Notes under the pieces: model-generated | Told to the model about the DNA's origin: nothing | Databases searched by the model: none | Seen by the model: only the letters and a program-made list of their open reading frames with translations | Origin: Datisca glomerata | Taxonomy: Eukaryota; Streptophyta; Magnoliopsida; Cucurbitales; Datiscaceae | DNA: 64,000 nt | NCBI GenBank assembly: GCA_003255025.1 | Contig: QANY01007217.1 | Location: 1 to 64,000, forward strand | Direction: 5' to 3' | Program-made: the position numbers and the translations under genes | Shown here: in pieces, positions 33,214 to 45,731 of the stretch | Numbering within the stretch: the first letter of the stretch is position 1 | Layout of the letters: the number at the start of each line of letters is the position of its first letter

Positions 33214-35922
33214 TAGCTCACTATTTAACGTTGAAGAAAAAGAAGAAGAAATATTTACAAAAGAGGGAGGAAGAAAGTTTTGTTCTCAAAAATCAATTTT
33301 ACTCTCAAATAGTTAAGAGTTGAAAACGATTTTTCTTTTAAAGTTTTTAACTTTTCATTGTGAGGAAAAGAAAGAAATTTGAATTTTATAGGTTTATTCA
33401 TGACATAGGTATTTATCTCATCATACTATATTGTAAACATATATAATAGAGAAATAAATGATAAACCTAAAATTATTTTATCAGTCATATTTTTTACTAA
33501 AACAAATGATGTTTTAAAACATACATCGTTTTGGCAAATATAAATTTTGAGTATTTCATAATTGATATATCTACGAGTACCAGTGGCAGAGGATAAGGAT
33601 TCTCTCGTCTTCTTGATAGGAACTAGTAATTCTGGCATACAATTCAAATCTACTGTTGAATCAACAAGAGCCATTATTATGAAATCAAAATCTTGAATAA
33701 TTATTATGACCATTATGTGCCATTTTTTTATTCTTACATGATTGAGAATTTGGATAAGGTTATCATTGTCTTGATTGTCGGTAATAGGTTCTTCAACCTC
33801 ATTATCAGAAATTAGTAATTTATTAGGTTCACTAGATTCTTGTTTATTAAGTAAATTCTTTATTTTCAAAGATTTAACTCTTTGATTATTTCTATATTAG
33901 AATCTCTTAATTCTCTTATTTCATTTTAAATACTTTTAATTTCCTTCTGAAGTTCCTGTAGGGTAACTTCCTTTTCTTTTCCCTTAACCTTATTGAATTT
34001 TTCTAAGTTTTGTGAAAGGCTTGCAGTAATATTATTATTAGACTTTAACATTTTCTTTCTTCTGGATTACTTTCTTATGTCTTTCCAGATATTCATGTTT
34101 TAATTCTAGATTTTCAATTTTGCTAATTAAGCAAACATGAGATTTTCTTGTTCCTCATTTTTGTTGAAGACATTAATTTTTTGACAATAACTATTCCTAC
34201 ACCCCATTGAGACGTTAAGAGAATCACTGTTAGAACTTGAGTATTCAGATTCAGAGGATTTAAGGGATTCAAATTCTCCTAAATCTTCACTATCACTCTC
34301 ATAACAATCTATTGTTTCTGAGATTCTAAATGATTTTTGTTTATCTTATTCAGAAATTTTTAACTGATTGATTTTATTTTAAACTTGGTTAATGTTGGAA
34401 AAATGACCATTCTAGCCACATTTAAAACACTTAGTTTTACTTTTGTCAAATCCTTTATTGGGTTTTCTTCTAGAATAAAACACTTAATTTTTTATTTTTA
34501 GAAAAGTATTTATCAAAACTTTTATCTGTGGTAAATTTTTCTATAAGGCTTATGGGTTCTCCTAGGGCTTAAATGAGAATTTTTCTTCTTTCTTTGGGAA
34601 GAAGCAATAGTCGGTTAACCATATTACTCACAAAAATTGCCTAATTCGTATTTGACAGTTTTATTTTGTTTTTTGTTTTGTCTATTGATTTTCATATCAA
34701 TACACATTTTAAAACCTTCTTTTTGTATTGTAGTAATTATTGTACCATAGGTAAGACTATTATAGTCTATATTTCATTGGTCATTACTAAGGATTGTTCT
34801 AATTTTGTGTGCGAATAGATTGGGTAATCCATTAATGAAGTTTTCTTTCAAAAAGGGTTCATTGCTATCATCCCTTGTCATTACCCTAGACAAAAATATA
34901 TTTTATGTACCTGCCAAAATCACTTAAGGTTGGACGCCTAAGATTGGTTAATTGATCAAGGATACACATAGTGATATTACTTGGCGTTCCAATGAAGTGT
35001 TCGATTATTATGTAAAGAAGTGTATTGATCGCATCAGGCATCAATATAAATAATTCAAAAATCAGTAAATTGATTAAAGATCGCATTCATTCTATTTTGA
35101 AATTCAGTGGGGGCATTTTTAAGTCCAAAGGGCATTACATTCCATTCATAATGGCGGAATGGAGTTACAAATGCAGTTTCATACCTATCATTTCATTTAT
35201 CTGAATTTGCCAGAATCCAGATTTCATGTCAAACTTAAAGAAGATACTAACATCTCCAAGTCTATTGATTAAATCCCTTTTGTTTGGTATTGTATACCTT
35301 ATCAATCTTAACTGCTAAAAGAATAGAATTTTTGGATTTTTCTGTGATATATTTTTTCCACCATGAATGAAGCATTCCTATAAATCTTGTGACTAAGAGT
35401 TTGATTAACTCAGTATGAGACTGATTGTGAGTGGTGATGTAGCTGTTGTCTACCATTGCCATATGTTTCAACTTATTGAGAACTTCTTGCTACAGAAAGT
35501 CCATCAATATTCCATTCGTACAATATTTCTGCAGATACAGAAAATTGATTAAGGAAAGAAGATTCAATAATTTATATATCTAGTGGCATACGTTTTTTAT
35601 GCCATTTTCTTTCTAGATTATTAATTTCTAAATTTTTAAATGTATCTTCAATTTTGTTAATTTTTGAAGATTCATAGACTGTGGATGATTCATAGGAGGA
35701 TTCTATCCTATGGTTATCTGACTCAGAACTACTGTCTTGGTTAATAACCTTAACAAAAGAAGATAATTCTAAAGATTTATTTTTCAATTCTTGAAGCATT
35801 TTATCAATCTGTTTATGAATTGGAGTAACATTTAAAATAGTTTTATCTGAAAGATTTATTAAAGGTTCTTCTTTTAGAGCTTCATTAGTTTTAGGTTCTT
35901 GAAGATCATCAACCTTATTCTC
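33214..35922 (-). pseudogene. Third viral block: protease and capsid-like relic with an embedded RT fragment
   Basis: Read leftward: linker (35997-35572), capsid core (35471 onward), a misplaced RT piece (about 35295-35045), more capsid (DAINTLLYIIIEHFIGTPSN, 35040-34886), knuckle region (near 34420), protease (33869-33426) and a leader fragment (33330-33214). The protease active site reads ALVDSTVDLNC, so the catalytic Gly is replaced by Thr. Junctions at both ends invert orientation relative to the neighbours. Confidence 0.65.
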
Positions 35923-36880
35923 AAGATATCCAATACCAAACAAAAGAGATTTAATCAATAGACTTGGAGATACTACTATCTTCTCTAAGTTTGACATGAA
36001 ATATGGATTCTGACAAATCTAGATAAATGAAAGCGATAGGTATAAAACTACGTTTGTAATTCCATTCGACCATTATGAATGGAATGTAATGCTCTTTGGA
36101 CTTAAAAATGCCCCCACTAAATTCCAAAATATAGTGAATGATATCTTTAATCAATTTACTAATTTCTCATTTGTTTATTTTGATGATGTTGTAATTTTCC
36201 CTAAAATGATAATTCAACATTAGAAACACCTTGAATCATTTGCTAAGATAATAAAACAGAATGATTTAGTTATCTCTGCAAGTAAAATTAAATTATTTCA
36301 ATCCAAAATTAGATTTTTAGGATTTGAAATTCATCATTCTATTATTAACCCATAAGTTTTCTAATGAAATCTTTGATAAAACACATTTACAAAGGTTTCT
36401 ATGATCTTTAAATTACATATCTGACTTTTACAATAAATTAAGAATCGACTGTAAGACTCTCTTTGACAGGCTTAAAAAGAATCTTCCCCTATGGACAACT
36501 GTCTATACTTATGCCTCTGAACATGGATACAGAGTTATCTTATTACAAAAGGTCTCTCCAGAATCATCTAAATAAATTTTTAGGTTCACGTCTAGAACTT
36601 CGACCCAACCCCAAGTCAATTATAGTATAATTAAGAAAAATCTATCGGTTGTTCTGTGCATACAAAAATTTCAGGATGACTTATTAAATCAAAAATTCAT
36701 TTTAAGAATTGACTGTAAATCTGCAAAGCATGTTTTGGAAAAGGATGTTAAAAATATTGCTTTCAAACAAGTTTTTGCTCGATGGCAATCCCTTCTCAGT
36801 ATATTTGATTTCAATATTGAATTCATTCAAGGTATTAATAGTACAGTTCCTGACTCCCTACCCGTGAATTTTTGCAGGGT
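35923..36880 (+). pseudogene. Pararetroviral reverse transcriptase/RNase H relic (fourth block)
   Basis: Starts at RYPIPNKRDLINRLGD (near 35926), then [17 protein letters not shown] and FVYFDDVVIF, where the catalytic motif is YFDD instead of the usual YIDD. RNase H pieces include RIDCKSAKHVLEKDV and FARWQSLLSIFDFNIEFIQG. A 75-codon clean piece ends it (36735-36962). Stops occur before and between the motifs. Confidence 0.72.
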
Positions 36881-38210
36881 AGACAAGATGGGGCCTTGGC
36901 CCCTGGCCTCAAACCAAAGGGGAATCTTTGGTTCCGTAATTAGCCCTCAAGGCCCAAATTAAATATGAGTCTTTCACTCCTAAACGATTAACCATTCTTG
37001 GATCCATTAAGCCCCATTACCAAACAGCCTTGGTAAATTAATTTGACCCATTTGCAATTACACAGCCTTTCGATGCCCAACTGATCAATCAATCAATCAT
37101 AAAATATAAAATATCATTCCCTTACATTCACAAAACACCTAGTAAAAATCTCATTTATATTGAGTCCTCATTCACTCATTCAAAAGAACCTACTGAAATA
37201 GAAAGATCTCATTTCCTTCCCGAATTTCACTTTGCCCCTGGCCACAGAAAGACAAAAATCTTAGTTTCTATGAAGACATTCTCTTAGAAACCAAATCCAT
37301 TAATATCAGCCCAATAAAAATATAGAAGGAATGATCCTTTATCATTTCTTATACATTCTCAAAATTATAACCATGGAGGAATGGAAAGCCCATCCTTCGG
37401 ATCTAAAAAATATTTTAAATAAAAAATAATACAACTATTTTGACTATATTGATGATTTGCACACAATTTTCATGTAATAGAATAGTGACTTTTCTCACTC
37501 TTGGTTTTAAAATTTCGTTAAGAATTTTAAAACTAATTTTTCAAAATGGTTCTTAAGATGGTGGTCCATTCATGGTCCTATCTTAAAATTTTTTCCAATT
37601 GATTTGCAACAGAGTTTCAATTTATTTTTAAAGGCTCATAAGCCCTCACCAATTGAGGCTTCATTTCCCCAAATACTCTATTTTCTAAATAAATATAAAA
37701 CGCCATGCATACTAAAATGGCAATACTCAATCGAGGATAAAATCTTCACTAGGCAATATATGTGATGTTGTGGGACAAATTCAATGCCCAAAACATAATC
37801 ACATCCATCAACCAAGAATTTACAAAAGACCATCCTAGCCTAAAATTACCCAACTCTTTTACCCAGGCTCCATTAAAAATTAATGAGCCCATTAACCCAG
37901 AACCTCAATCCAAATCATCCAGTTCCTCTAGAGAATCCAAACCCAAATCAAAACCTGAATCCAAACCTTCTTCAAAGGGTAAATCCAAGGTCATAAAGCC
38001 AAAGACCAAATCGAACCATGAGTTAATCCAAAAATTGCTTCTTCTTCTGATAGACAATAACGGTTCTGATTGTGATTCATCAGTTGAGTCAAGTCACCAA
38101 ATCAAACCAAAATTCCAGAAAGGCCAATCATCCAAAACTTTTCCTCTGTAAATGACGGATAAAAAGAGTTTGAAAGGGCGAGTCTTACAACAATAGGCCT
38201 ATGACGCATT
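36881..38210 (+). pseudogene. Pararetroviral C-terminal region (fourth block)
   Basis: The mirror of 28560-27224: KINEPINPEPQSKSSSSSRE, KSKPESKPSSKGKSK and QIKPKFQKGQSSK lie in a 129-codon open piece (37762-38151). Upstream pieces are broken. Function unknown. Confidence 0.55.
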
Positions 38211-38745
38211 CTAGGATTTACAAGATCTATTTGACAATATCAATTTAAGCGACGATGAATAAATTGAAAAAATAAATATTTTTTTAAATTCCAATCTCAA
38301 AAGGTTAAGAAATATATCATAATAGTCCTTCAATGCAACGACTATAATGCTACCCAATAATCAATTATCAATAGTAACAATGACTCTGCAAAAGTCACAA
38401 TGGCTCTCAAGATAATAGTAATGAAGACACTAAAATCCAAGATAGCAATTAAAAAGGAACAACAACTGTGGCTCCACCAAAATAAAGCAACAATGGTCAT
38501 AATGACTCTTTTCAAGACACAATGATAAAGACGCGTGAATCCAAGATTACAATTATCGAGGAATCTTTATAATTTGTCATTTTCTGTAATAGTTGTACTA
38601 GTTGTCAAATAATTAGACAACTATTTATGCTTTTTACTATTTTTTAGTCAAAAGTAAACAAATGTAGAAATGTAAAATGCTTTTATTTTTGTAGATGAAT
38701 AGTTCAGATAAGTGATGTGTTTCCAGTAAACTCCATTTTCCTTAG

Positions 38746-39720
38746 CTATAAATAGGTAGCCCTCTCCCATTTGTTCCTCGGAACTCATTTTCAACTCTTA
38801 ACTATTTGAGAGCAAGACTAGTTTTTGAGAACAAAGCTTTCTTCCTCCCTCTTCTGTAAATCTTTCTTCTTCTTTTTCTTCAACGTTAAATAATGAGCGG
38901 GAGCACTATTTAATTGTTGCCAATAAATACTGTTTGTGTAAGTTTGTAATCTTACATCTTAATAAATATTTACTGTTTTGTGTTGTATTTTTGCATCTTA
39001 ATACCCCCTATCTAATCTTACACCTTAATACAAATTTACTATTTTTGTGTTCTATTCTTGCATCTTAATACCCCCTCTCTAATTGCTATACTATATTCCA
39101 CATCTTTTGGTATAAAAAACAAACCTGGTGGGGATATTTATCTACACAATTAATCTATGTTATTTATTTGCATAATAAATCTATTGGTATCAGAGCAAGG
39201 ATGATACCAATAGATTCATGATTGGTATCAAAGCAAATAGATTCATGATTGGTATTAGAGCAAGGTTGATACCAAGTTTGGTATAAAAGTAAAACCCGGT
39301 CGAGCTATTTATCTGCATAATTAATCTGCGTTATTTATCTGCATAATATATCTGTTCACCGCCTGTTATGGTTGGTTATTGCTTTTATTGTCGCTATAAT
39401 TGCTTTTATTGTCGCTATACTTGCTTACATGAATAATTACTTTAATTTAATCTCACTCTTCGCCCAATTGACTGGTTATTTTTATGCTTGATTATTTCTC
39501 TATAATATTTGATTATTTAATCTGTGAATCTGCTTTAACAAAGGCTAACGTAACACCTTCTATTTGGTTAGCTTTATGCACCACAATAAGACCTCTTAGA
39601 GATGTAAATCCCGAGGGTTGGATAATTGTAGGGGCAACCTCGTAGGAGGTTGTAGAAGTCATAGCAGATTATCAATGAAAATACAATATGAAATTTTCAA
39701 CCGTAAGAATAATTTAGTTA
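38746..39720 (+). promoter_or_regulatory. Pararetroviral promoter, leader and primer site (fourth block)
   Basis: TATA box ctataaatag at 38746-38755. The leader has a repeated word set (caccttaata, ttgcatcttaataccccct twice, 38990-39080). The tRNA-Met primer site TGGTATCAGAGC is at 39185-39196, followed by three further diverged ggtat(c/t)a(g/a)agca copies to 39270. No RT-coding sequence interrupts it. Confidence 0.62.
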
Positions 39721-40430
39721 TTTGGGCCATGAGTAGATTATTTAGAAGTAATTCTTCTAGTAGCAATCGGTCTAAAATAACTACAATATCAAACATAATA
39801 AATGAAGAACATTTTGAATTAGTAGATGATCAAGTAGATCATTGGGTATAGAATATACCCAAAATCCCTAATAAAAATATTATAAATCAACATGGTCTAT
39901 TGCTTCCTTCAAGCCTCAGCATCATGTAAAAACAATTGAAAAAATATATGCTCTTGAGAAAGAGCATGGAACTTTCCAATTACTTTCCCCTAATGTAATA
40001 AAACATTACATTGAAGAAGAATATAATTTTCTTCACTTTGGTTTAGTCGAGATAGAAGTTAAACCACTCATAAGGAGAGGGGTAAATACCTCTGTCTTTT
40101 TAGCCTTACGAGATGCAAGATTCATAAAATTTAATGTTAGTATTTTAGGATTAATTGAATCCTCAATTTGTAATGAACCAATCCACTTTGATTATTTCCC
40201 AGATTTGTCTGTTAGTTTAGTAGACCCCCATATTTTAAAATCTTTAACTTTAAATATTAAAACTAGTGGTTACCAAATCCTAGAAGGCACCCAAGCCCTA
40301 GCTTTAATCTTTAGAATTCATTACAAAGTTACTAAGGCTAATATGAATCGTCAAGCCATCAATAGGATTCCAAAGAATCAAACCCTATTGATCCAATCTA
40401 TCTAAAGTGATGCCAATATTAGAGTTCCCA
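39721..40430 (+). pseudogene. Pararetroviral movement protein relic (fourth block)
   Basis: MSRLFRSNSSSSNRSKITT starts at 39729. Later pieces read ARFIKFNVSILGLIESS and SVSLVDPHILKSLTLN (clean piece 40205-40405). A stop at 39849 and frame changes break it. Confidence 0.68.
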
Positions 40431-40859
40431 AAATAATTAGGTGGTCTGATATTATTTTGCCTTCAAATTAGCTTTTAACCAATGAAAGTCAACTTACTCC
40501 AATTCAAAGACCAATTGAAGTGTAGATTACATCCAACAATACAGTACTATTAAAATTAATATCTAAACTTCTAGTTCTAGTCCACAAATTAGGGAGCATA
40601 GCTAGTCTACTACCCCTATGAATTTCTTTTTTGGATCATCCATTAATAATGATCAAGATCTTAGGATTGAACAATTAGAACAAGAACTAAAAAATTAAAA
40701 ATTTAAGACTTAAAGGCATAACCACAAGTTAGTCAGCTAGTCTTTGATAATAAGTCTAAAGAATTTGACGAAGTTGAAGCACCCACTGAATCAGATTTCT
40801 AAGGAAACCTTCATCCCGTTTATCCCCAACTCTTAGTTCTAAATATAGGTACCCCGAGC

Positions 40860-42010
40860 CAAGAATATAAATCAGATTGGGAAGGTCTAACCTAATATAA
40901 TGATGATCTAGCCAATCTTGATAGACATAATAAGTTTAGAGAAAAGTATAATACGGACCAAAGAAGAATATACTTGCTGAATGGAAGACATTCATGCAAG
41001 AATTTAGAGTTGATATGTTTTTCCATGATTATATCAAGAATATTTACAAGAAAAATATCAAAGTAATTTCAAAATATAAATGGGTCAAGGAAGACTCCAG
41101 TGTAGTGTCAGCCAATTATCATCCTCTTGAGAAAATTATGAATAATCATAAAAACTCTCTAATCACTTCTTCTCCTTCCAAGATTGCAAAGGAAGAAGAA
41201 TCAAATAAAAAAGTAGTTGAACAACTCAATTACACCAATCAAAGTCTAATTACAATAGGTAAACAATTTGACAAAATTAAGAATAAGGTTGGTGATCTTC
41301 ATGAACCTAAAACTAATGAAGCTCTAAAAGAAAAACCTTTAATAAAACTTTCAGATAAAGCCACTTTGAATATTGTTCCAATCAATAAATAGATTGATAA
41401 AATGCTTCGAGAACTGAAGAATAAATATGTAGAACCATCCTCTTATGTTAAGGTTATTAACCAAGACAGTAATTCTGAGTCAGATAGCCATAGTAAGAAT
41501 CCTCCTATGAATCATCCACAGTCCATGAATCTTTAAAATTTAACAAAATTGTAGATACATTTAAAATTTTTTAATTGAATAAACTAGAAAGAAAATGGCA
41601 TAAAAAACCTATACCACTTGGTGGGAAAAGCATCTCACAGAAGAATCTAAAAATTTCATCCTTTCAACAGTTAAGATTGATGCTGAAGGACCCCCAATTA
41701 TTGGTGAAAATAAGGAAATAATGCTTGATGCCATCAATACACTTCTTTATACAATAATTGCACACTTTATCAGAACATCAAGTAAAATCACTTAAGTGTG
41801 CAACCTTAAGTGATTTTGACTGGTACAAAAACATATATTTTTCCAAAGTAATGAAAATGGATGATAGCAATCAACCATTTTGGAAAGAAAATTTCATTAA
41901 TGGATTACCCAATCTATTCGCACACAAAAATAGAACAATCTTTGTAATGAACAAGGAGATATAGACTATAATGATCTTACCTATGGTACAATAATTACTA
42001 ACATTGTACG
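40860..42010 (+). pseudogene. Pararetroviral capsid-like relic (fourth block), truncated
   Basis: A 132-codon piece (40994-41392) and a 68-codon piece (41758-41964) cover the acidic N-terminal part and the capsid core (SDFDWYKNIYFSKVMK, WKENFINGLPNLFAHK). The knuckle and protease are missing because the viral sequence ends near 42010. Confidence 0.62.
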
Positions 42011-43445
42011 TTGCTTAATTAGGTCAAGATAACATTATCTATATATATTCTTGGTCAAGACTCATTAGATTTGTAGGGTATCCATAAAATAATAAATTAT
42101 TTATAAATGTGTCACTGTAGTGGGACTCATTGCAATTTACGCCACACGTAGTGTCGTTTGGCAATGCAGTGTGCCGTGAACTATTGTAGTGCCATGAAGA
42201 ACTATTGTAGTGTTGTGAGGCACTACAGAGTCCCACGCACCATTGTAGTACCGCGTGGCACAACCGTGTATCACGTGTCACTATAGTGTCATGTGGCACT
42301 ACAGTGTGTCATGCCAATTCCTTATTCAAAAATCAGTGATTGACATGTGGCAGTCCGGCATGCCACGTGACATTTTTTAAATTTATTATTTATTTTAATT
42401 AAATAAATATCTAGATATAAACTAATTCAATAACTTATCTAATCACACCTATCAACTAATTCAAATTATTGTTTTTATAATAATTTAATATTATTTAACT
42501 TCATAAATCAAACATATTGTCTCACTAATCAATTAATTCAAACCCAATCGATATAATTAATTAATTGTAATCTCTAAAAATTATAATAATTAATTTCACA
42601 TAATTATATACTTACCCTAGAGACTTAATTTTTTTTGCAAACTAGTCATTTCCTTATGTCCTGAAACATTCACACCCTATACTATGTACAACAGAAGTGG
42701 CCTATGGACCACGAACCCATAATTCTAAACTCTAATAAATCAGATTATTAATTAAACTCTTAAATTAAATAATCTTATTATTACTCCACTATAGATATGA
42801 AATTGCACTCTTAGTAATTACATAATATATTTACAGAGTAATCTCGTGTAGTCCATTGATATAATCAATTCATGTAGTTCTGTCCTTCAATTATTATTTT
42901 GTAAATTAGAGCTACTCAAAATTACCGTTTTACTCTTCTGATTATCTCTCGATCCTTAAGTACCATTAATTCACTAGTGAACGGTCAATTTATAATCGTA
43001 TTATAAATTTGAGCTCAATAACCATTCAGTTTCAGAATTAACACTTAAAGGAACCAATATACGATCCGTTAAGAAAACTTAGATTCTAAATCTTGTAAGA
43101 TCATGTTCCCAGCCATCCATGACTTGGAAGATCTTGGTGTGGATTTCAGAGCCTACTGATCATTGGAATGGTTTTGTGGGATGGAAGATCGATCGTTTTT
43201 GCTAGGATACTTGATATAGACTACAAGAGGTATATGATTCTTAACCTTGTATGGCGTAGATTTAATGTATAAATATATAATGGATCCTGACTAACTGTAA
43301 AAGATTTTTCAATAAAAAAAATTATTAAGTTATCGATGCGTTGCACAAGTTTTGTTTTATTAAAAGATTTGATCTTTATTAAAAGTTTAATTTTTAAATG
43401 ACCTCGAGCCACACGCTTCTGCCATGCACGCGCTGCGACATCCAA
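42011..43445. other. Unassigned LTR-like insertion between viral cluster and Tat element
   Basis: No coding similarity. 42105-42330 is a GC-richer cluster of palindromic words (cactacagtg, gtggcacta, cacgtgtcacta). The rest is AT-rich with features common in plant LTRs. Its right edge, near 43445, cuts the Tat element's second RNase H domain in mid-domain, so this piece is an insertion or a deletion junction there. Confidence 0.4.
42105..42330. repeat. Palindromic GTAGTGCCAC/GTGGCACTAC repeat cluster
   Basis: About ten degenerate 20-25-bp units built on actgtagtg, gtggcac and cactacag in both orientations. They are distinct in sequence from the TACACGAT clusters of the MULE but similar in style. 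Confidence 0.7.
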
Positions 43446-44000
43446 CAATATGAGGATTGCCCCAATTCCATGTCCTACATCATTAGATGCGCCATCAAAT
43501 AACATTATCCATAATTCTGGATTCATAGATTCTTCTTCATTTTATAATATGACTGCTACGTTCTCGTTAAGAAACTCAAACTTCATAGGCTCATAATCTT
43601 GCACTGGTTGATCTGCTAGATAATCAGGAAGTACACTTCTTTTTATTGACTTTCTCGTGACGTAGACAATATCATATTTCGTGAGTAACATTTACCATTT
43701 AAAAATTTTCTCAGAAAGTGATGATTTTTCAAAGATATAATTGATTGGGTCCATTTTTGAAATTAAGCAAGTGGTGTGGTATAACATGTATTGTTTAAGT
43801 CGATGAGCCATCATGCCTCATACACAAAATGTTTTCTCCAACATCAAATAATTAGCCTCATAATCTATGAACCTTTTGTTTAAATAGTATATTTCTTGTT
43901 CTTTCCTTCTAGATGCGTCATACTGACCAAGTACGCAACCCATGAATTTTTCTGATACTGTAAGATACAAAATGAGTGGACACGCTGGAGTTGGAGGAAC
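43446..44000 (-). pseudogene. Copy B RNase H and truncated second (archaeal-type) RNase H
   Basis: RNase H pieces read IYYLNKRFIDYEANYLMLE and LYHTTCLISKMDPINYIFE. After a short linker, ELWIMLFDGASNDVGHGIGA starts the second RNase H with its 'FDGAS' catalytic Asp. The sequence then changes abruptly to unrelated DNA at 43445. Confidence 0.7.
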
Positions 44001-44800
44001 AAGTATAGGCGGATTTTGTAAGTACTGCTTGATCTTCTAAAAAGGAATTTGACAATCATCATTCCATCCTTCTGTATCACTTTTGCGGAGAAGTTTAAAG
44101 ATATGTTCATAAGTTGCAGTTAGCTGTGAGATGAATCAGGCTATGTAATTTAATCTCCCCAAGAAACCTTTAACTTCCTTTTGAGTTCGAGGTGGTGGCA
44201 TATCAATGATTTCTCGAACCTTGTCGGGGTCAAATTTTATTCCTCCCTTGCTCACGGCAAAGCCAAGTACTTTCCCTGTAGATGTTGTGAATGTACACTT
44301 TGTCGGGTTAAGCTTTAATTAGAAATTTCTCAACCGTTCAAATAGTTTCCGCAGAGTGATAGTGTGATCTTCTCTTTGACAAGATTTGGCAATCATATCA
44401 TCAACGTACACTTCGATTTCTTTATGCATCTTATCATGAAACAATGTTACCATTGCCCGTTGGTAAGTTGCCCCTACATTTTTTAGACCAAATGGCATAA
44501 CCTTATAACATAAGGTACCCCATAAAAGTGGTCTTTTCACGGTCTTCAGGAGCCATTTTGATTTGATTCTACCTCGAATAACCATCCATGAAAGAGAATG
44601 TTGAATGTCCTGTAGTATGATCTACTAAGACATCGATATGGGGTAATGTAAAATTATTCTTGGGGTCTGCCCGATTTAAGTATCTATAATCGACGCACAT
44701 CCTTACTTTCCCATTTTTCTTTGACACTGGGACTATGTTATCAATCCATCCAAGGTATTTTTCTACTTCTATAAAACCCACGTCTACTTACTTTTTAACT
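44000..44800 (-). pseudogene. Copy B reverse transcriptase
   Basis: NGKVRMCVDYRYLNRADPKN (44710 region), [31 protein letters not shown] and EVYVDDMIAKS (catalytic YVDD) are all present. A stop after DGYSR and a frame change near 44580 split the domain. Confidence 0.8.
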
Positions 44801-45731
44801 TCTTCTTTGATTTGTACCAACATGTCTAGTTTCATTTTTTGTAACTTTTATCGCACTAGTTTACTTTCGGGCATAAGAGGAATGATGGACCATGGTATCA
44901 CTATTTAGACCTGGCATATCTTGGTAAGACTATGCAAAGATGTCCTTATACTCCTTGAGTAAGGCGATTAATTGTCGACGACTTTCACTTGTCATAAAAG
45001 TGTCTATTTAGACTTCTTTTGTCTCTCCATCCAATCTAAAATTTATTACCTCCGTTAAATCTTGATAAGGTTGAGTTATTTTATCATCTTCTGCTACCAT
45101 TCTTCAATCTGACACTACGCTAAAAATGGGATTGCCAAAGTTATTGCTTATGGTCCTATTTTCAAAATCATCGTTCTTAAACCTGAATTAGATTATTGGA
45201 TGAAAGGAAGGCGAGAAAATAAAATAAAAAATGCATGAGTATGAACAATATATTCAGAAATGAAAAAAGGTAGACATAAAGAGGAAGAACAAAAAAATGG
45301 AACCGGAATTATATTTACCATTAATAGAAGGAAACGAAATAAGTTTTTAGATTTTCATTCAAAGACATGACATGAAATAGACGAAACTGCAGGCCTATAG
45401 AAATGAAATTCCTAAGACATTAGGCAGAATCATTAGAAATTTGGCATTAACACATTACTCTTGAAAATCCCCAAGAAGCACTGGCAACTCGGTGCCATCC
45501 CAATTGTTATGCTCATGATCTGAATCGTATCAAGAAATCAAGTGTTCTGTACTTGCACTTGATGATTCTTCCATGATTGTAGATATTAAAGGCTGGGCGA
45601 TATCATCTTCAAGGTCGTATTGTTCTACTGTAATTGATTCTTTGAATGAAATCCACCACTTGTGAAGGATTCAAAAATATGAGGTATGATTGTCATTTTC
45701 AAATCGAATTCCATATTTTCGAGCCTAGCAA

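Larger units (their letters stand above)
20585..42010. mobile_element. Endogenous pararetrovirus cluster (Caulimoviridae-like), rearranged and decayed
   Basis: Four blocks in alternating orientation: 29570-20585 (-), 29576-33213 (+), 35922-33214 (-), 35923-42010 (+). Together they show the order leader/primer site, 30K-type movement protein, coiled coil, capsid-like region with a CCHC knuckle, aspartic protease, reverse transcriptase, RNase H, then a basic Ser/Pro/Lys-rich C-terminal region. No integrase is present, as expected for plant pararetroviruses. The single-polyprotein order fits petuvirus or florendovirus-like endogenous viruses; the genus cannot be fixed by eye. Every block has many stops and frameshifts, so none can encode a working virus. 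Confidence 0.8.

Noticed and set aside
20585..42010. Active LTR retrotransposon with flanking repeats
   Set aside because: No integrase, a 30K movement protein is present, and the repeats are viral leader. A pararetrovirus origin fits better.
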